From positions 1 to 64,000 of the forward strand of contig NW_013654802.1 of assembly GCF_000499385.1 (NCBI RefSeq): DNA of 64,000 bases, given 5' to 3'. Origin of the DNA: Eimeria necatrix. Taxonomy: Eukaryota; Apicomplexa; Conoidasida; Eucoccidiorida; Eimeriidae. Each line of letters starts with the position of its first letter. The stretch's first letter is position 1. This document shows, one piece after another, positions 22,585 through 35,800 of this stretch. A program made the translations under genes and the position numbers. The notes under the pieces were generated by a model. That model saw nothing but the letters and a program-made list of their open reading frames with translations. It made no database searches and was not told the DNA's origin.

Positions 22585-25500
22585 ATGTCGGCCAGTATGA
22601 GTTCGTCACCTGGAGAAAGGAGGCTCAGGCTGATGCAGCCAGCTGCCATCAGTGTGCCATGTCAGAGTGTAGAAGACTTTGAAGCACAGAGTCTGGACCT
22701 TGTCCTTAGGACTCTTAGGTCGCTGCTGGACGAGAACCCCTTTAAGCAACTCGTCGTAGGGCTCTCAGGTACGAAAGTGTCATATGGAACAAATTGCCAT
22801 TATGCATAGGTGTGCGGGTACTTTTCGTCGTCTCAGCCTTGTGAATCTGTTCGTTGGCTACTTCATCAGTCGACGCACTACCATACACTTGGTCCGATTT
22901 CCTCTTGCAAAAGTGAGCCCTTTCCCATTGATGTCTTGTGGGATTACTTTGGATGGCAGGCGGTAGTACTCCAGGGCCTTTGTACGCGGCACTACGGCAG
23001 ACAGCAATTTCGCACATTCAAAAAGGGAAGAAGGATCAATGGCAGTCCAGCGAACAACCAGACTCCGAAAGTTTCTCGCAATCACCCATAGATTTTTCGC
23101 GTGTAAGCTTCTTCCTTGTCGATGAGCGCTACGTTCCGCCGACTGATCCTAAGTCGAATGTCCGTCTCGTCATGGAGGAGCTGTTTGGGCAAGAAGTCTG
23201 GAGTGACCCCGCTGCTGGCGGCACCATGAAGTTCAGGCCAACGGCCAATGCCTGGCCTTACACCATCGACTTCTCTTATCCCGACACTTCGCTGCCCGTG
23301 GACAGATGCATTGCAGAGTATAGAGAAGTGGGTTCCGACAACCAGCCGAGTGGATTAATACCTCGCATCTTTTTAAATTCCACTGCCTTACGCAGTGGAA
23401 TTTAAAAAGATGCGCTCATGTCGAGTGGTCATGCAGCTGTTGTAAAAGTCATGGAGGGTTCTGCTTCGAATTTGTGCAGCGTCTAGTTTCAGCGTGTGAC
23501 TTTGGATGTCTATTTGTTGTTGAGTTTCCGACTTATTTGGCTACCTTCTTTGCACAGCCAAAGTTGCATTGAGTGGTGTGTAAACTGTGCGGCCAGAGTC
23601 TGAGCAACTTACTGCGGCGGCACGGAGGTTTGGATCTAGTCCTTTTGGGAATGGGAGATGATGGTCACATAGCATCAATATTTCCACCCCTGAGCGTGAC
23701 TCAGCACGAAACAGCGAGATGCCCACGTTCCATGGTGGTTCATTCGACCACCGACCGGTGAGGGTTCCAACCTAACTGTGATTTGCTACTACTTCCAGCT
23801 TAAACCTCACACAAAAACGCAGAATCTTAAGTGGTGCGTGTCTTCAACAGTTTTGACGTGCACGACCGGATATCTGTTACTCTACACCTCCTTGCTGGAG
23901 CAAGCCGCAAGATTTTTCTCATCAAGGGAGAGTCAAAGCTGAATACGTGGTTCCAGATGGAAACTGACCCAGAACAGGTGTGGTAAACTGTCCGCTAGGT
24001 TTCTTTCTGTCTGATGCACTAGCGAACGTGTTTTTCATCATTGTGGATTGGTATGCCATTCTTGGTGTGCAGTCGCCACTTAATTTCCCGGCACGTGAAG
24101 TAATTAGTAGCGGGGGATGCTATCTTGTTTCCTTCCCTTCAATTGACGACTTTTCAAGAAGAAGGAGGAACGCGAACCGGCCGCTGCTTGTGAAGCACAC
24201 AAGCACCAATGTACTGGACACGCATCATCTTTCTGTCATCGTCTTTGGTGCCAGTGGCGACCTGGCGAAGAGGAAGACATAGTGAGCGCAGCATGTGACA
24301 TACGTAGCAGATTCTGTATATAGCCGTTTAGAAGCTCTCCTGCATAGTTAATTCTAACAGTGCGGCTGGAAGAGGGATTGTCGATTTCGTCACCAGCTAC
24401 TTCCTGTGCTGCGGGTGGCTGTACCTCAGTCCCGCGCTTTTCAGCCTATTTTGCGAAGGTCTTCTCCCGCCAAATGTGCACGTCGTAGTAGGTTGCTGCC
24501 ATACGCTTTCAGACAGAAAAAATAGTGGCAGTTAATTGAAGTTCCTTTGAGGCACTGCTTTCAGAAGTTCTTATGTGCTGGTGACTTGGATGCTCCGATG
24601 CTTTTATATATGCAGTTTGTTTGCTTGATCTGTTATCTTGTCTAGGGATTTGCGCGCTCGAAACTGGATGTAGAAGACTTCTGGAAACAGATTGCAGAGC
24701 ACCTCAAGTGCGTTGAAATCCCTCTGATGGGGCACTTGCAGTCAAAAATTGTGTAGAGTTTTAGGAGGGTAGAATTTTACTCAGTGAGAGTGAGAGTGCC
24801 CCTATGGAGAGCTCCGACAGGTTGAAAGCCTTATTGTGTCTTGATTGTTCAGGGAGTTATCAACCTACTTCTCACGTCAGATGGCGCCTTTGAGTAGCAA
24901 ATGCGATGACCTTGTAGAACGTTTTCGACGCATCTGCACATACATGTACGCAGCGGGTATGGTGCCGGTGCCGGTCCTTCCCACAGTTGAAACAAAAGTA
25001 AAGCAACGTTCGTCACTCCTCGGTAGTGCCAACACACCCTATTGCTTTATTGCCCTCGAAGCAGTTTGGTGTGATTGTGGTACTAATCGCAGAAGTGGCG
25101 ACGGCTACGACGATGCCGTTGCACTAAAGAAACTTAGCAATTACCTTGACAAGCTTGAAGGGCCGGAGAAAAATAACAACAGGCTGTTCTACTTGGCACT
25201 TCCGCCACAGCTCTTCGCGCTCAGCGTTCGATCAATCAGGAAGCACTGCTGGGCACAAAAGGGTAGGCCGCACTCTAGAGACCCCCGAACAGCTGTTTGA
25301 ACACGTGACGTTTTGGAGACACGCACTCTGAATACCCTGTTGCCTGTAAATTAGAGTGTTTTGTGGAACGACTTTTAAGAAGTCGTTGCTTCTCAACCAT
25401 TGGGCGCTTTTTCCCGTTTTCCTAGGAATAGGGTCCCATCTTCTGTGCACTTATCAGGTTGGAACAGAGTGGTAGTTGAGAAGCCTTTTGGACGCGACAG

Positions 25501-27576
25501 TGAGAGCTCAGAGAAGTTGTCAAACGATCTCATGGAAGTCCTTAACGAAAGCGAGGTGAGGAATCAAGGGCACAAGGTTTCTTATGTTACTTGAACAAAC
25601 GACACAGTACGCTTTTGGATGTTTCGCAGTCAGCAGAGTCAGCGCTTCGCACTTGTTCTGTGGCTGGGGATGAATTGCAGATATACCGCATTGACCATTA
25701 CCTCGGCAAAGAGATGACCCTCTCGATCATTGCACTGCGTTTTGCTAATGTTGCTTTTAAACACGTAAGGCATGTTAGCCTTGTTTACAGCCCGCCGGCC
25801 AAATACCATACAGCAGCGCTACAGTCTTGGAGCCTCAGAGATTGTGAGCTGCCAGTAGTGTGGGTCTGAGTTGTTTCATGCAGCTTTTCCACAGGCACAA
25901 CGTACGTTGCGTTCGCATCACATTCAAAGAAGACATTGGGACGAAAGGTCGTGGCGGGTACTTCAATAGCTACGGTAAGTGCAGTACTGGTCAGGGATTT
26001 CAGAAGTGCTCTTTCGTCTGGTTCGTGATTGTCTCAGAATTCCCGTATTTTTTTTTAATTGCAGGCATCATTCGGGACGTTATGCAGAACCACATGCTGC
26101 AGTTGTTGACGCTGATAGCCATGGAGCCTCCTGCTTCTCTGAGCGATGAGGATGTCAGAGATGAGAAAGTGAAGGTTTTGAAACAGATGCCTGCTATCAG
26201 TATGCTGCAGTGGAATAGTTGGCTCCACCTTCCTTGAGCACCATGCCCTTCCCCCAGCCATATGTCAGCTATTTCCTCAGATATTCCATGACAAGTGAAC
26301 TCACTCAAAGTTTTGCTGTGTGAAATACTGAGTGGCCTCCTACAGAGCTAGAGGAAACAATCTTGGGGCAGTATACTGCTTCTCCCGACGGCACGCAACC
26401 AGGCTACCTAGATGTATGTTTCGCCTGCTTACCAGAGCTATTTCCCTTATGGAAGTTTTTGGCAGAGCTTCAAACTTGCTTATTTGTCTCTCTGAACTGC
26501 CGCAAGTGTTGCGCTTCAGGATCCCGGAGTCCCCCCCGATTCTCGGACGCCTACATTTTGCACGTGCGCACTGTGGATTGAGAATGAACGATGGCGAGAC
26601 GTCCCGTTTATTTTTAAGGCAAGTTCTTACTAAGACTGACGCACTTTGCAAAGCGGGCTTTGGCGGAAAGAAGCGAAGTGCATTGTGTTGTCCCTTGGCG
26701 GCCGTGTCCGATTTTCTGCTTTATTTTAGGCTGGCAAGGCTCTGGAGAAGCGCTGCACGGAAATTCGCATTCAGCTGCGTCCCATTGCTCAGTCTTTTTA
26801 CCCCGAGGAGGAACTCGCGGAAAACGAACTCGTCATAATCGTAAGCAGAGCCGGTTAAGGACTGTTGCTCAGCGACACAAACTACACTGGGCATATGCCG
26901 GCATTGGGCTGCTGACCATTCGTTCATATTTCCTAGTGCACAGTTTCATTTCGCAAGAGCTGCTGTAGAGCGCGGTTTCAGGTACAACCTCGTGAGGCTA
27001 TTTATCTGAAGTTCTATACGAAGAAGCCGGGGCTTGCATCGGGGCTTCAGCTTACGGAATTAGACCTATCAGGTGCGGTGTCGAAGTGAAAATGCCTAGT
27101 GGTCACCAAGTGACATGGCAAATACTTCTGGCGTCAGCGTGCGTGCAGCTTGCACCGTTTTGCTGTCGTGCTTTGGGTTGCAGTGATGGACAGACTGCAG
27201 GTTGACCGCCTTCCTGATGCCTACGAGCGCCTATTGTTAGATGTAATTAAGGGCGATAGACAGAATTTCGTTAGAACAGGTGCGTTTACTGCCGGGCGAC
27301 CACCTCAGCAAGTTGAATTCTCCAGCAAGTTGAATTCTCCCACCTGGTCACGAAATCATCAGTGCCTGCTCCAGCAATCTGTCAATCTGCGCTGCAGACG
27401 AGCTGCGTGAGGCTTGGCGCATATTCACGCCACTCCTCAAGCAGATCGACAGCCCGGGGGTCAAACCGGAGCCTTATCCGTACGGGTCGCATGGACCAGA
27501 GTCGGCGTATGCATTCATTCAGAAATACTACAGCTATCATGAAGAGGCGCGTTACCAATGGCAAGCAAAGCATTAG
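22585..27576 (+). CDS. Bifunctional 6-phosphogluconolactonase / glucose-6-phosphate dehydrogenase
   Basis: Carries out the first two steps of the oxidative pentose phosphate pathway, making NADPH and 6-phosphogluconate; the fused order matches Plasmodium GluPho. Nineteen exons keep phase: 22585-22768, 22960-23327, 23597-23757, 23851-23982, 24165-24281, 24430-24487, 24646-24707, 24853-24945, 25093-25262, 25458-25555, 25681-25764, 25884-25974, 26065-26199, 26346-26413, 26520-26618, 26730-26840, 26982-27072, 27184-27279 and 27398-27576 (about 798 residues). 6PGL motifs: SGGSTP (about 62), [14 protein letters not shown] (about 115), [15 protein letters not shown] (about 200). G6PD motifs: [16 protein letters not shown] (about 310), EKPFGRD (about 455), [10 protein letters not shown] (about 482), [38 protein letters not shown], and a C-terminal [10 protein letters not shown]. 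The border between exons 4 and 5, in the linker between the domains, is the least certain. The FKAG junction needs a GC-AG intron (26619-26729). No targeting signal is evident at the N-terminus. Confidence 0.95.
23364..23414. repeat. Perfect 23-bp inverted repeat inside a 6PGL intron
   Basis: Left arm 23364-23386 starts CGCATCTTTTTAAATTCC; right arm 23392-23414 is its exact reverse complement; the loop is CTTAC. It sits in intron 2 (23328-23596). The arms are AT-rich in the centre and GC-rich at both ends. Confidence 0.95.
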
Positions 27577-28269
27577 GCTCCTTCGGAGGAGCAGTTCATT
27601 TCATCTGCTTGAATTTGTCCACTGGGTACATCCATGCCTGCAGGATGCTTGGATCGTATCTACTTAGCCGCCGAGAAACGTTTGCTGCATCATGCAAAAC
27701 CTGCGTGATGCTTGCTTCAACCTCAGCCGATTTGTGTTAGTCCAGTTTCGTTGTGACAGTTGCAGCTAGTGACGCCAGAGTTTGGGTTCAATGAAAACTT
27801 GGGTGAACTGTTTGAGAGCAACTTGACTTACTAACTATTCTACGGCTCTTGTGGCAAAGAAATTAGCTTCCTAACGGCCCACTTTGCGCAACAGAAGGAC
27901 CGGACTGCATGTAGTCTGGACTGCAGGCAGTGCATGAGTGCGGTTTGAAACCATTAAAAGGGGTTTCCTGCCCATGATGTACTAAGCGCCTGGGGGAGCC
28001 GTCGCAAGTCAGCAGGACTCTGCCGACGCGAAAGCGCTACACATTCGGGAGGCTCATTGTCGAAAAAACTTCACTTGTTCAATTTGTATGCACAGTGCAA
28101 GCTCAACTGGATGAATGCTGAATCCACCCGTACCATTCACTGGCAGCTTTAGTGTTGAGAGTGCTCAAGTCTTCCTCAACATGCGTCTATCAGAGCAACC
28201 AGGGGGTGCACTTCACCCAAGTCTCATCATCTCTCTACTCCACTGTGTAACTCGTTCCTCGCTCGATTT
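27577..28269. other. Convergent intergenic spacer
   Basis: Separates the stop codons of the 6PGL-G6PD gene (plus) and the PanB-PanE gene (minus). It must hold both 3' ends. I see no coding motif. Confidence 0.6.
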
Positions 28270-31200
28270 TTAGGAAGCAGGTTGCGTAGTGGTCAATCGA
28301 CGAACGTTCGTAGCTTCAAGCACTCCTACAAGCTCGAGAAGCAGCCTGTTTACATGGGCATTTAGGCCAACTGCATTTGCTTCTCGTATGACTGAACACT
28401 CACAAACCAGGAACATGGGGACGTGAAGTATACTATACACGCATGAAAGATCTTGTTTCTGTTTGCCAGAGTGCGCAGAGTTTACCTTCTCCAGAAATAT
28501 CTACAAGCTCTAACGAGCGACCCTGACGTAGCTGGCATAGTGTCGAAGAAATGTTATTCATTGATGCGCGGGCGACGGCAAGAACAGCGGCAGAGGCAGA
28601 AGCCTGAAGAACCAACAATACAAAGACGCACCTAGCTAAACATGTATTTGCAAGCACTAACTCCGAGCTTCAGGTAACACGGGAAGCTGAACTACCAGTG
28701 GAATTAATGATGCATACAAATGTCAACGGAATGCCTTTCGCCCTCGCAACTGCCACAACCTCGGACACCACCAGCTTCCTGAAGACGTGCGCATGGAACA
28801 CAAAAGAAAGAACAGTTCTAATGCCTTCACATAAAATACATCTGTACAACTTCCGAAACAGCATGAAGGCAGAAAATCTGCCCATCCACACCTGGCAAGC
28901 TCCATTCTGGGGTCCAGAAGCTGGCCGTTGGCACAGTTCAGCAGCGCAGCGAGAGGGTTGATGCAGCAGTTCACTGCTGCTTTTTCCCATAAGATTTCGT
29001 CCAACTTGTACCACGGCAGGAGTTCACAAGAGACCCCTAAGCAACAGCAGTACAGCCGGTGGGCAACCTGTCCAGATGAGCCGTTTGCATCGTTCTTTGG
29101 GTGGCAAAACTAAGCATGGGCGAGTTACACACGTCTCCACTACGTTCGAAAGCTCGAAGTTTTCAAAGACTTTCCAGATGAAGTATCGCCTCAAGTGCAT
29201 TCTGGACTCGCTGCCTCTATGCAGATGCGCGAGCTGGAATACCTCTGGCTCGAAGCATAGCATACAGCTCTTCAGCCTTCTGTGATGCTCGATGCATATG
29301 CCCGCAGATCTTCACATGGCCATTGCCAACTTTCTGCACGTGCAGTGGTTCCTGAGAACAATCGGTAAAATTTCTGGGTGCTTTATTTTCCAATTTCCAA
29401 GAAATTTTTGGCGTCCACATGAAGTATCTTGTGCAAGTGTCTGAAAACAGGCAATCTAGCAAGCTGCCCAACATCGGAGATGAAGATCATGAAAAACCAA
29501 TGTAGAAGCTTTTGTGGGGCATGTGCTCCGTGCGAATCCGAGATTTTCCAGTTCAGATTCAGGGAAGATAGCAGCACGTGTAGGTAAGGAAGGCGAAACA
29601 ATCTATTATCTGTGGTTGTGCTCTGACAACGCCAAAAGTGCTAAGAGTGTCCAGCGATTCATCCGCCAGTTCACACCTCTTCAGCCGCAGCAAGGGACGT
29701 CGGCATGAACACGAGAGGAGAGGGTTTGCCCTGAAGACACACGAAACCACAAGGATTGCTCCCACTGTGCAGTGCACACACTTAAGTTGGTGGAGAAGCT
29801 AAGCAAGCAGCACGTTCCCTCACTCCTGATAGTAATAGCCGGTCATGAAGTGCTCGCAGTATTCGCGGGGCCTTCAGCCCATTTTGCAAAGAAGCTACGA
29901 TTCCTTCAGCTCGTGCGACCCCGAAAGCGCATTCAGCTGCAGTCACATGTGGCTCCTAAACAGCAGTGCTGCGCTTGCACTGACGTAAGCACATGAGAGG
30001 GAAGAACTCGCACGCATTCGGGACATCAAGGTCTTCAATGCATTCGTGCAGATTTATTCGAATGTTTGAAGGCAGAAAAGCAGAATTCCTCGTGGGCGCC
30101 GTCAGGTTTACGCGTTCAATATGGGACTCATGTGTCAGCTTACCTATTTGCTGCGTATCTCCTGAGTTGCAAGCAATTATAACAAGATCAAAAACTCGGC
30201 CCAAAGATTCTGCCGCTTTGCGTGAAATCACGTTTACCCGCCGTTGCTCCCCTGCCCCACTAGCACAACAGCCACTCTGGACCATTTCGTTCGTCAGCAT
30301 GAAGGAATGCTTAGCGCCACTCTCAGGATCGCTGGGGACTGATGACGATGCAGCTCCAGCGGACTGCAGTGCAGTCAACATTCCTTGTTTCCGAACACAA
30401 GCAGCAATCAAGTCCTCCCTTGATGTGCAGATGGTAACTTCAGTGCCCCGCATTTGCATGCGCTGCCACCCTGCACAGTCTCCATTAACTGGGGGTGATA
30501 TCGAGCCAGCCATGATCCACGCAAAAAGCTGCCCCATTCGACCACCGCCCCATACACAAACTTTGTAAGGCTCTCTTGAATCAGCCTCGTTGGAGTCCGA
30601 CGAGCTTTCAAGTCCCCCAGAGCACGTGTCGGCTGTCTTGGAAGCGGAAGTGTCTGTGGCGCCGCCTTCTGAAGGTAAAGCCTGGATATCTATGGCAGCT
30701 CTCACTCCGCTCGAGCAAATTGCTGACAATTTCTCGCTCTCCGCTGGCTTCATGAAGGTTGAATTGCACGGTTTCGGGAAAGAACCTGCCACCACCTCGG
30801 CCCTATACGTCCCTATAGCCGAGACCGCCATATCATATAGATTGGCATACCTGAAGGACGCCACACGCAAAGAAACATTCACGGTGGCGTCGAACCACAC
30901 TGGGCAAGAAAGCAAGACCTATCAATTTCGGTGCCGGTAGACGGATGGAACAATCGTCGATTTATCCGCGTAAGCTGGCGATGCACTACAAAAGTGTGCA
31001 GCATTGCATCACGTATACCTTTTCGCAAACTTGAATACTTTCGTGCCCGGTCCACAGAGCCCCAACATGTCGTGAATGACCAAAACCTGGCCATCACACC
31101 CGGCACCTGAGAACCTCATGATCAATGCACACGCCTCATAACTTTTGCAAGGGACAAACATTTATTAGCGGCTGAAGCCACGTTCCTAACTGCTTCTCCA

Positions 31201-32886
31201 TTATCTTTCTATTTAGTACATGTGTTGCATGCTGCGCTGGTATTCGATGAAACGTCATCTCCGCCCAGTAGCTAACCTGCGCCAATGCCGATCGTGGGTA
31301 TCCTTAGATTCTTGGAAATTAGCTCCGCCGCCTCCGCACAAACCATCTCTAGTACTAAGAAGGAAGCACCTTCATCGATAAACACAAGCACTGCCCTCCA
31401 GTCCACGGTTATCGGCCTCAAACTACAAGCTGGCCTGCATTTTAAAGAGACCATGCATAATCGCTTCAAGTCTCGTGGCCCCTGCAATTCCGTACGAGCA
31501 CGATGGCGATGCCGTTTCGCCAGCGTTACTGAAAGAACTACCTACCTGCCTCTTGCAGATCAACTGCCTGCTGCAAAAGCCGCTCCGCATCTGCTGCTGT
31601 GCTTCCTGTAAAAAAAAGGATCCCTTCATTCACCTTAAAGTATGTGTTGTTTTAGAGTCGAAGTGCAGGAACAATGCCCCCCAAACTTGCAGGCATGCAA
31701 ACCGTATCTCACTAACCTGTGCTTGCAAATGAAGTGGCAGTTTGCGGAAGCAAGCCAATGTGGCAACAAACTGCGGCGTGCCTCTGTACCTCCTGCACAT
31801 GTAAAGACATACCACAAGCAAAACGGGATTCGACTCGTAAACTGGCTGTGCGTGTCGCTGAAACCTTTGGATGGCTACTTTGGACAGGTCTACGCCAGTG
31901 GATGCCCCTTGCGTGTTTCATAGAAAACGTACCCTTACAACATCCGGAAGGTACCCTTCCAGCTTGACTAGCTGAATACCCGTCTCTTGGACCACTCTAA
32001 CCGTCGTTGCAACTGCTTCCTTTGGTGTATTATATGTACCATATGGAAGGTCGAACATTACAATGGATCGCCGACTGCCTGCGCAAATGGGGGACTGGGG
32101 CATCGAAAACTGATGTACGCATTGGGCAAATCATCTCGCTCAGAACTTTCACAGCGGTATGAATAGCTATCGCTGCTATGCATACCCACCACTCCAGTGA
32201 GGATGCCCCTCCACACAGGTGACTACGCACCTTTCTGAACCAGCTTGGCGAACAAGATCATAGTGTCCAGGTCAACGGCTGTCGTCCTGGGCTCCCCTGC
32301 ATTCATGAAGCAGAGATACGTAGTCGCAACCTATTGCGCACCAGGCCAGCAGACTTAATGTAAGCATCTGGGGAAAACACCCAGAATAACATATCTTTGA
32401 AAGCTCACCCATGACAACATTAGCAAGCGAGTCGCCAACAAGCTGAATATCCACCAGCGCATCATCTGCAACTCGTGCCGTGAACATGTCATACGCCTGC
32501 GCGGTAAAGTCAGCCAAGAGACTCCGCACTTTCAAACTTGAAGGGCCGACTTCGGCCAAATGCGCAGCAAACAATGCGCTCCATCAATCCATCTAGGTGC
32601 ATCCATTTTCCGATCATTAAGTACACCTGTAAAGATTGAGCTGCGGTTGAGCAGTGCAGCAGCAAGGCTGGGGGGCTCCCAAACGCCCAAGTTCAGAGGA
32701 TCCACGCAAGAAACACAGCAAACGCACCGTGCACATGACGATTTTCTCCTTGCGGCGTTTTTTCCCGATGACTTGGCCAAGTGTTAGGCGTTTCATGCCA
32801 TGTAGCTGGGAAAGGGATGTGCACGCTCCAGGTCCCCAAGTACTGTCATCACCGTCGCCTCCAGAAGCTCCGTAAAAACTGCTCAT
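28270..32886 (-). CDS. Bifunctional ketopantoate hydroxymethyltransferase (PanB) / ketopantoate reductase (PanE)
   Basis: PanB turns 2-oxoisovalerate into ketopantoate with methylene-tetrahydrofolate; PanE reduces it to pantoate with NADPH, towards vitamin B5 and CoA. Exons on the minus strand that keep phase: 32886-32728, 32496-32409, 32296-32231, 32078-31955, 31889-31717, 31605-31546, 31369-31277, 31106-31019, 30850-30144 and 29936 to about 29821. PanB motifs: KIVMCTAYDMF, VGDSLANVVMG, MFDLPYGTYNT, VKLEG, HIGLLPQTATSF, FLVLEMV, RIPTIGIGAG, CDGQVLVIHDMLGL. One continuous exon (30850-30144) carries the PanB C-terminus (AEVVAGSFP), a Ser-rich linker and the PanE Rossmann start (WGGGRMGQ, about residue 381), which proves the fusion. 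PanE then shows SLQNGLK, WEKAAVNCCINPLAALL (catalytic-type Lys) in about 29032-28892, GRSLELVDISGE, and a final exon 28370-28270. Middle PanE exons (29440-29730) are only roughly placed. Confidence 0.9.
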
Positions 32887-35800
32887 TCTCTGTCGTCTTT
32901 AGGAGGCTTGCTTCTGACACGAGAGAATTGGGAATGCCACAATCTGTGTGTGCGTCAGCCTGAATGCTAAAAAAGCCTATAGCCGCAATATTTTTAGAGA
33001 TTTCGCTGAAGAGCATTCGAGGTTCGTCTAGTTGAACGATCGAACGTTGTGCAACTTCCGGTCTTCTCCACTGGCTTCCCCACCGTTAAAGCATATACGG
33101 TGCAGCTGACGCGTTTCCCACATGCAAATGTGCAGTTTCTACGCTTATTAAGACGGGATCTCGCTCAACAATACGCATGTGTGCTTACACGAGACACAGT
33201 CCCCGATGGCAAGCTGGGGGGCTGAAGCATCTGGGTCTTTGTTCAAGGCGAAGTCTTCAAACTCATTAAAAGTTAGGGCAGCTCATATTACTTCATCAAT
33301 TCTTTTTTTTAATCAAGTAAATACTCTGCATTATATGTATTGTAGCCAAGTGGGCCTCACTCATCACTCTCAAAATCCTCGTTCCAATTCTTTGTGCCGC
33401 AGCTCCAGATGCGCAACGTAAAATACTTGCAACTTTACGTGTATCGAAAGCCAAAGTTTATTTTTATCTAATTTTTAATTGTTTCCAAGAGAAAATCCAG
33501 AACAGCTCGTGTGGGTATATTTCTGCTCAAGCTGCCCAGCTCCAGTTTATCATTTCCGCCATTTGGACTGCTAACGGGACAGGAGAAGCCAACAAAGATT
33601 GATTCCCATGCTGCAAAGCTTAGTATATACATTGCATTAGACCGTGGAACTACCTGACTTTCATTCACGTCTGTGCTAGGGAAGCTCCACAGTGTTCATA
33701 TCGTGGGACTTGCTACCGTCGGTGCGCTGCTCTCTTTCCAAAAAAGTCACGCTACCTTAGCCGTGGTCGATGGATGTCTCATGTCGTGCATGATGTAAGT
33801 AAGCGTGCAAGGCTGCAAGTTTTACAAGTTTAGCTGCGTCGTGCGAAGGCGCGAGCCCGCTGGTTGGCGCGAGCAACAACAAGGCGTTTCAGCTTTCTTC
33901 ACGCAAGACCATACAATACCACGGTCTGTAGAGGCATTGAAACTGTGAGGCAGTGAAATATGCCAAGTTTCTGGAAGCTGCTACCAGAATCGCTGTCTAT
34001 GGTATACAACGCACAGGAAGCTCACCATTTGGACGACATTACAGGGGATTTTGCGAAAGGAATTCGGGCGCAAAATAGCACTTCCGAAGTAACGGTATTC
34101 AATTTGAGGAAATCTAAATTGTTACTTTTACTTGAGCCTCTTGCTGTGCCCAACGAAATGCACAGAACGCAGGTTCAGGACATCTTCAAGCTACTAAGCG
34201 AGGGGCTTCTCTTGTTGCTGTACCCTGTCTAAATGTGCGTGAGTGCAGCAGGAGCTTGCAATCTGTCGTTGCATGGAGTGGTGTGAGGACACCGTTCAGC
34301 GGGCAAAAGAGTGAAAGTGCTCTACTGTATACAGCGCTGAAACAAGGTTGGATAGCCCTAAAGCTGCGCTGACGCAGATGGTGAAGTGCAGAGAGAAATA
34401 TATGATAGTTTGCCTGAAGCTTTAGATTCTCGAGCACACTTGGAGCCAAGAGCAGTTCGAACGACAGGGTTTCAGCACCTCCTTCTAGCCCCCCCAGCCC
34501 ACAAACGTATCTCTTTGCTTGCTAGTGTCTAGCACCGAGTTCGTGTGTTATTTTACCGTTCAACGTGCAGCAAATGGATCTATACGGCTAGAACTGCATG
34601 CAACGCGAGTTTGAAGCTCATGCTGAGAAGAACTGAATGAGCCAGTTGCTCTGAAACGCTTGTTGCACGGAGTTCATGTGAACACGCCATAGATTTACAC
34701 AACATGCGTTGCCTGCAACGAAGCAGATTCTGATGGATTGCTTATCGCTTCGTGATTTCCGGAGGCAACGTAGTCTATCGCCCACCAGCAGGTGGTGAGG
34801 CAGAGGGAAAAACAATGTTCCAAATAAACTGTTAGCCCCCTCTTGAACCGGCTCACTCTGGAGAGGCGAGAATTCGTAGAAATATTTTTCATGCTGGTTG
34901 AATGCACTGGAAGGAGTGTTGTCTAATTAATCAAACAGAAAGGTTGCGACATTGGACGTGACCCAGGAATGTCAAACAGTTAGGGGGATATTTTGAACTA
35001 ACTGGTCAGATTCCACTCAGATACGATGTAAAGGTTGCGTCTTTTAGCTTTCATGTTCCGTATTCATTGTTCTATCACTCCTACGTAGGTAATAAAATCA
35101 CAGCCACTGGGTCACATTTCCCGCTGCGGGCAATCCCTAGATCGGCAGGGTCAACTGGGTGCTGCTGCTGCCGCCAATGCAGTCCCTAACGACAAGCTTC
35201 ATGAATATAATCGTATTTCAGCATGAGGATGCCAAACGAAGCGGGAGCGCTTGGCTCGTAAGTATTGACCAGCTCGCCGATTTGCCATTCATAGCCTACC
35301 TGTCCACAGGATCTGCTAGGTATCAGGGGAGCACTCTGATGTTCCTAGGTTTCCAGAGTCAAATATATTTGCGAATCCGTTTTCCCGCACAAAACGAGAT
35401 TCAAGTGCTATGGAGGTACTGTCACTTAGCAAGAGGGCCCGTCGAATTGCTGCGTGCGTGGTTTGCCCCTGCTCGCCGCGCCGAGCTTGGGGGCAAGTCT
35501 TTTGACACTTCATTGGCAGCCTAATTTTACTTTAACAATGCTCGAAACAGCCCAGGCGTGGCAGGGGATGGCTTCTGAGAGGAAGGAAGCAGCTTTATCC
35601 TCTCGTCGCCAGGGTGCTCGGCTTGTTGCACGAAGTATTTTAGGTGACGCACTCGTGCAGTACTCCAACATAAGAGGAGTCTCATACTAATAGAGTCTTT
35701 AATCTTATATTTGTACTAGATTTCAAATTGAATGTGTATCTGAGATTTCTTGTGCGCTCTACACGCCGCCTTACGTGCTCTGCACGCCGTGTGTCAGCTG

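Noticed and set aside
29993..30568. 191-codon plus-strand frame
   Set aside because: It is the antisense shadow of the PanB-PanE exon at 30850-30144, which has clear motifs.
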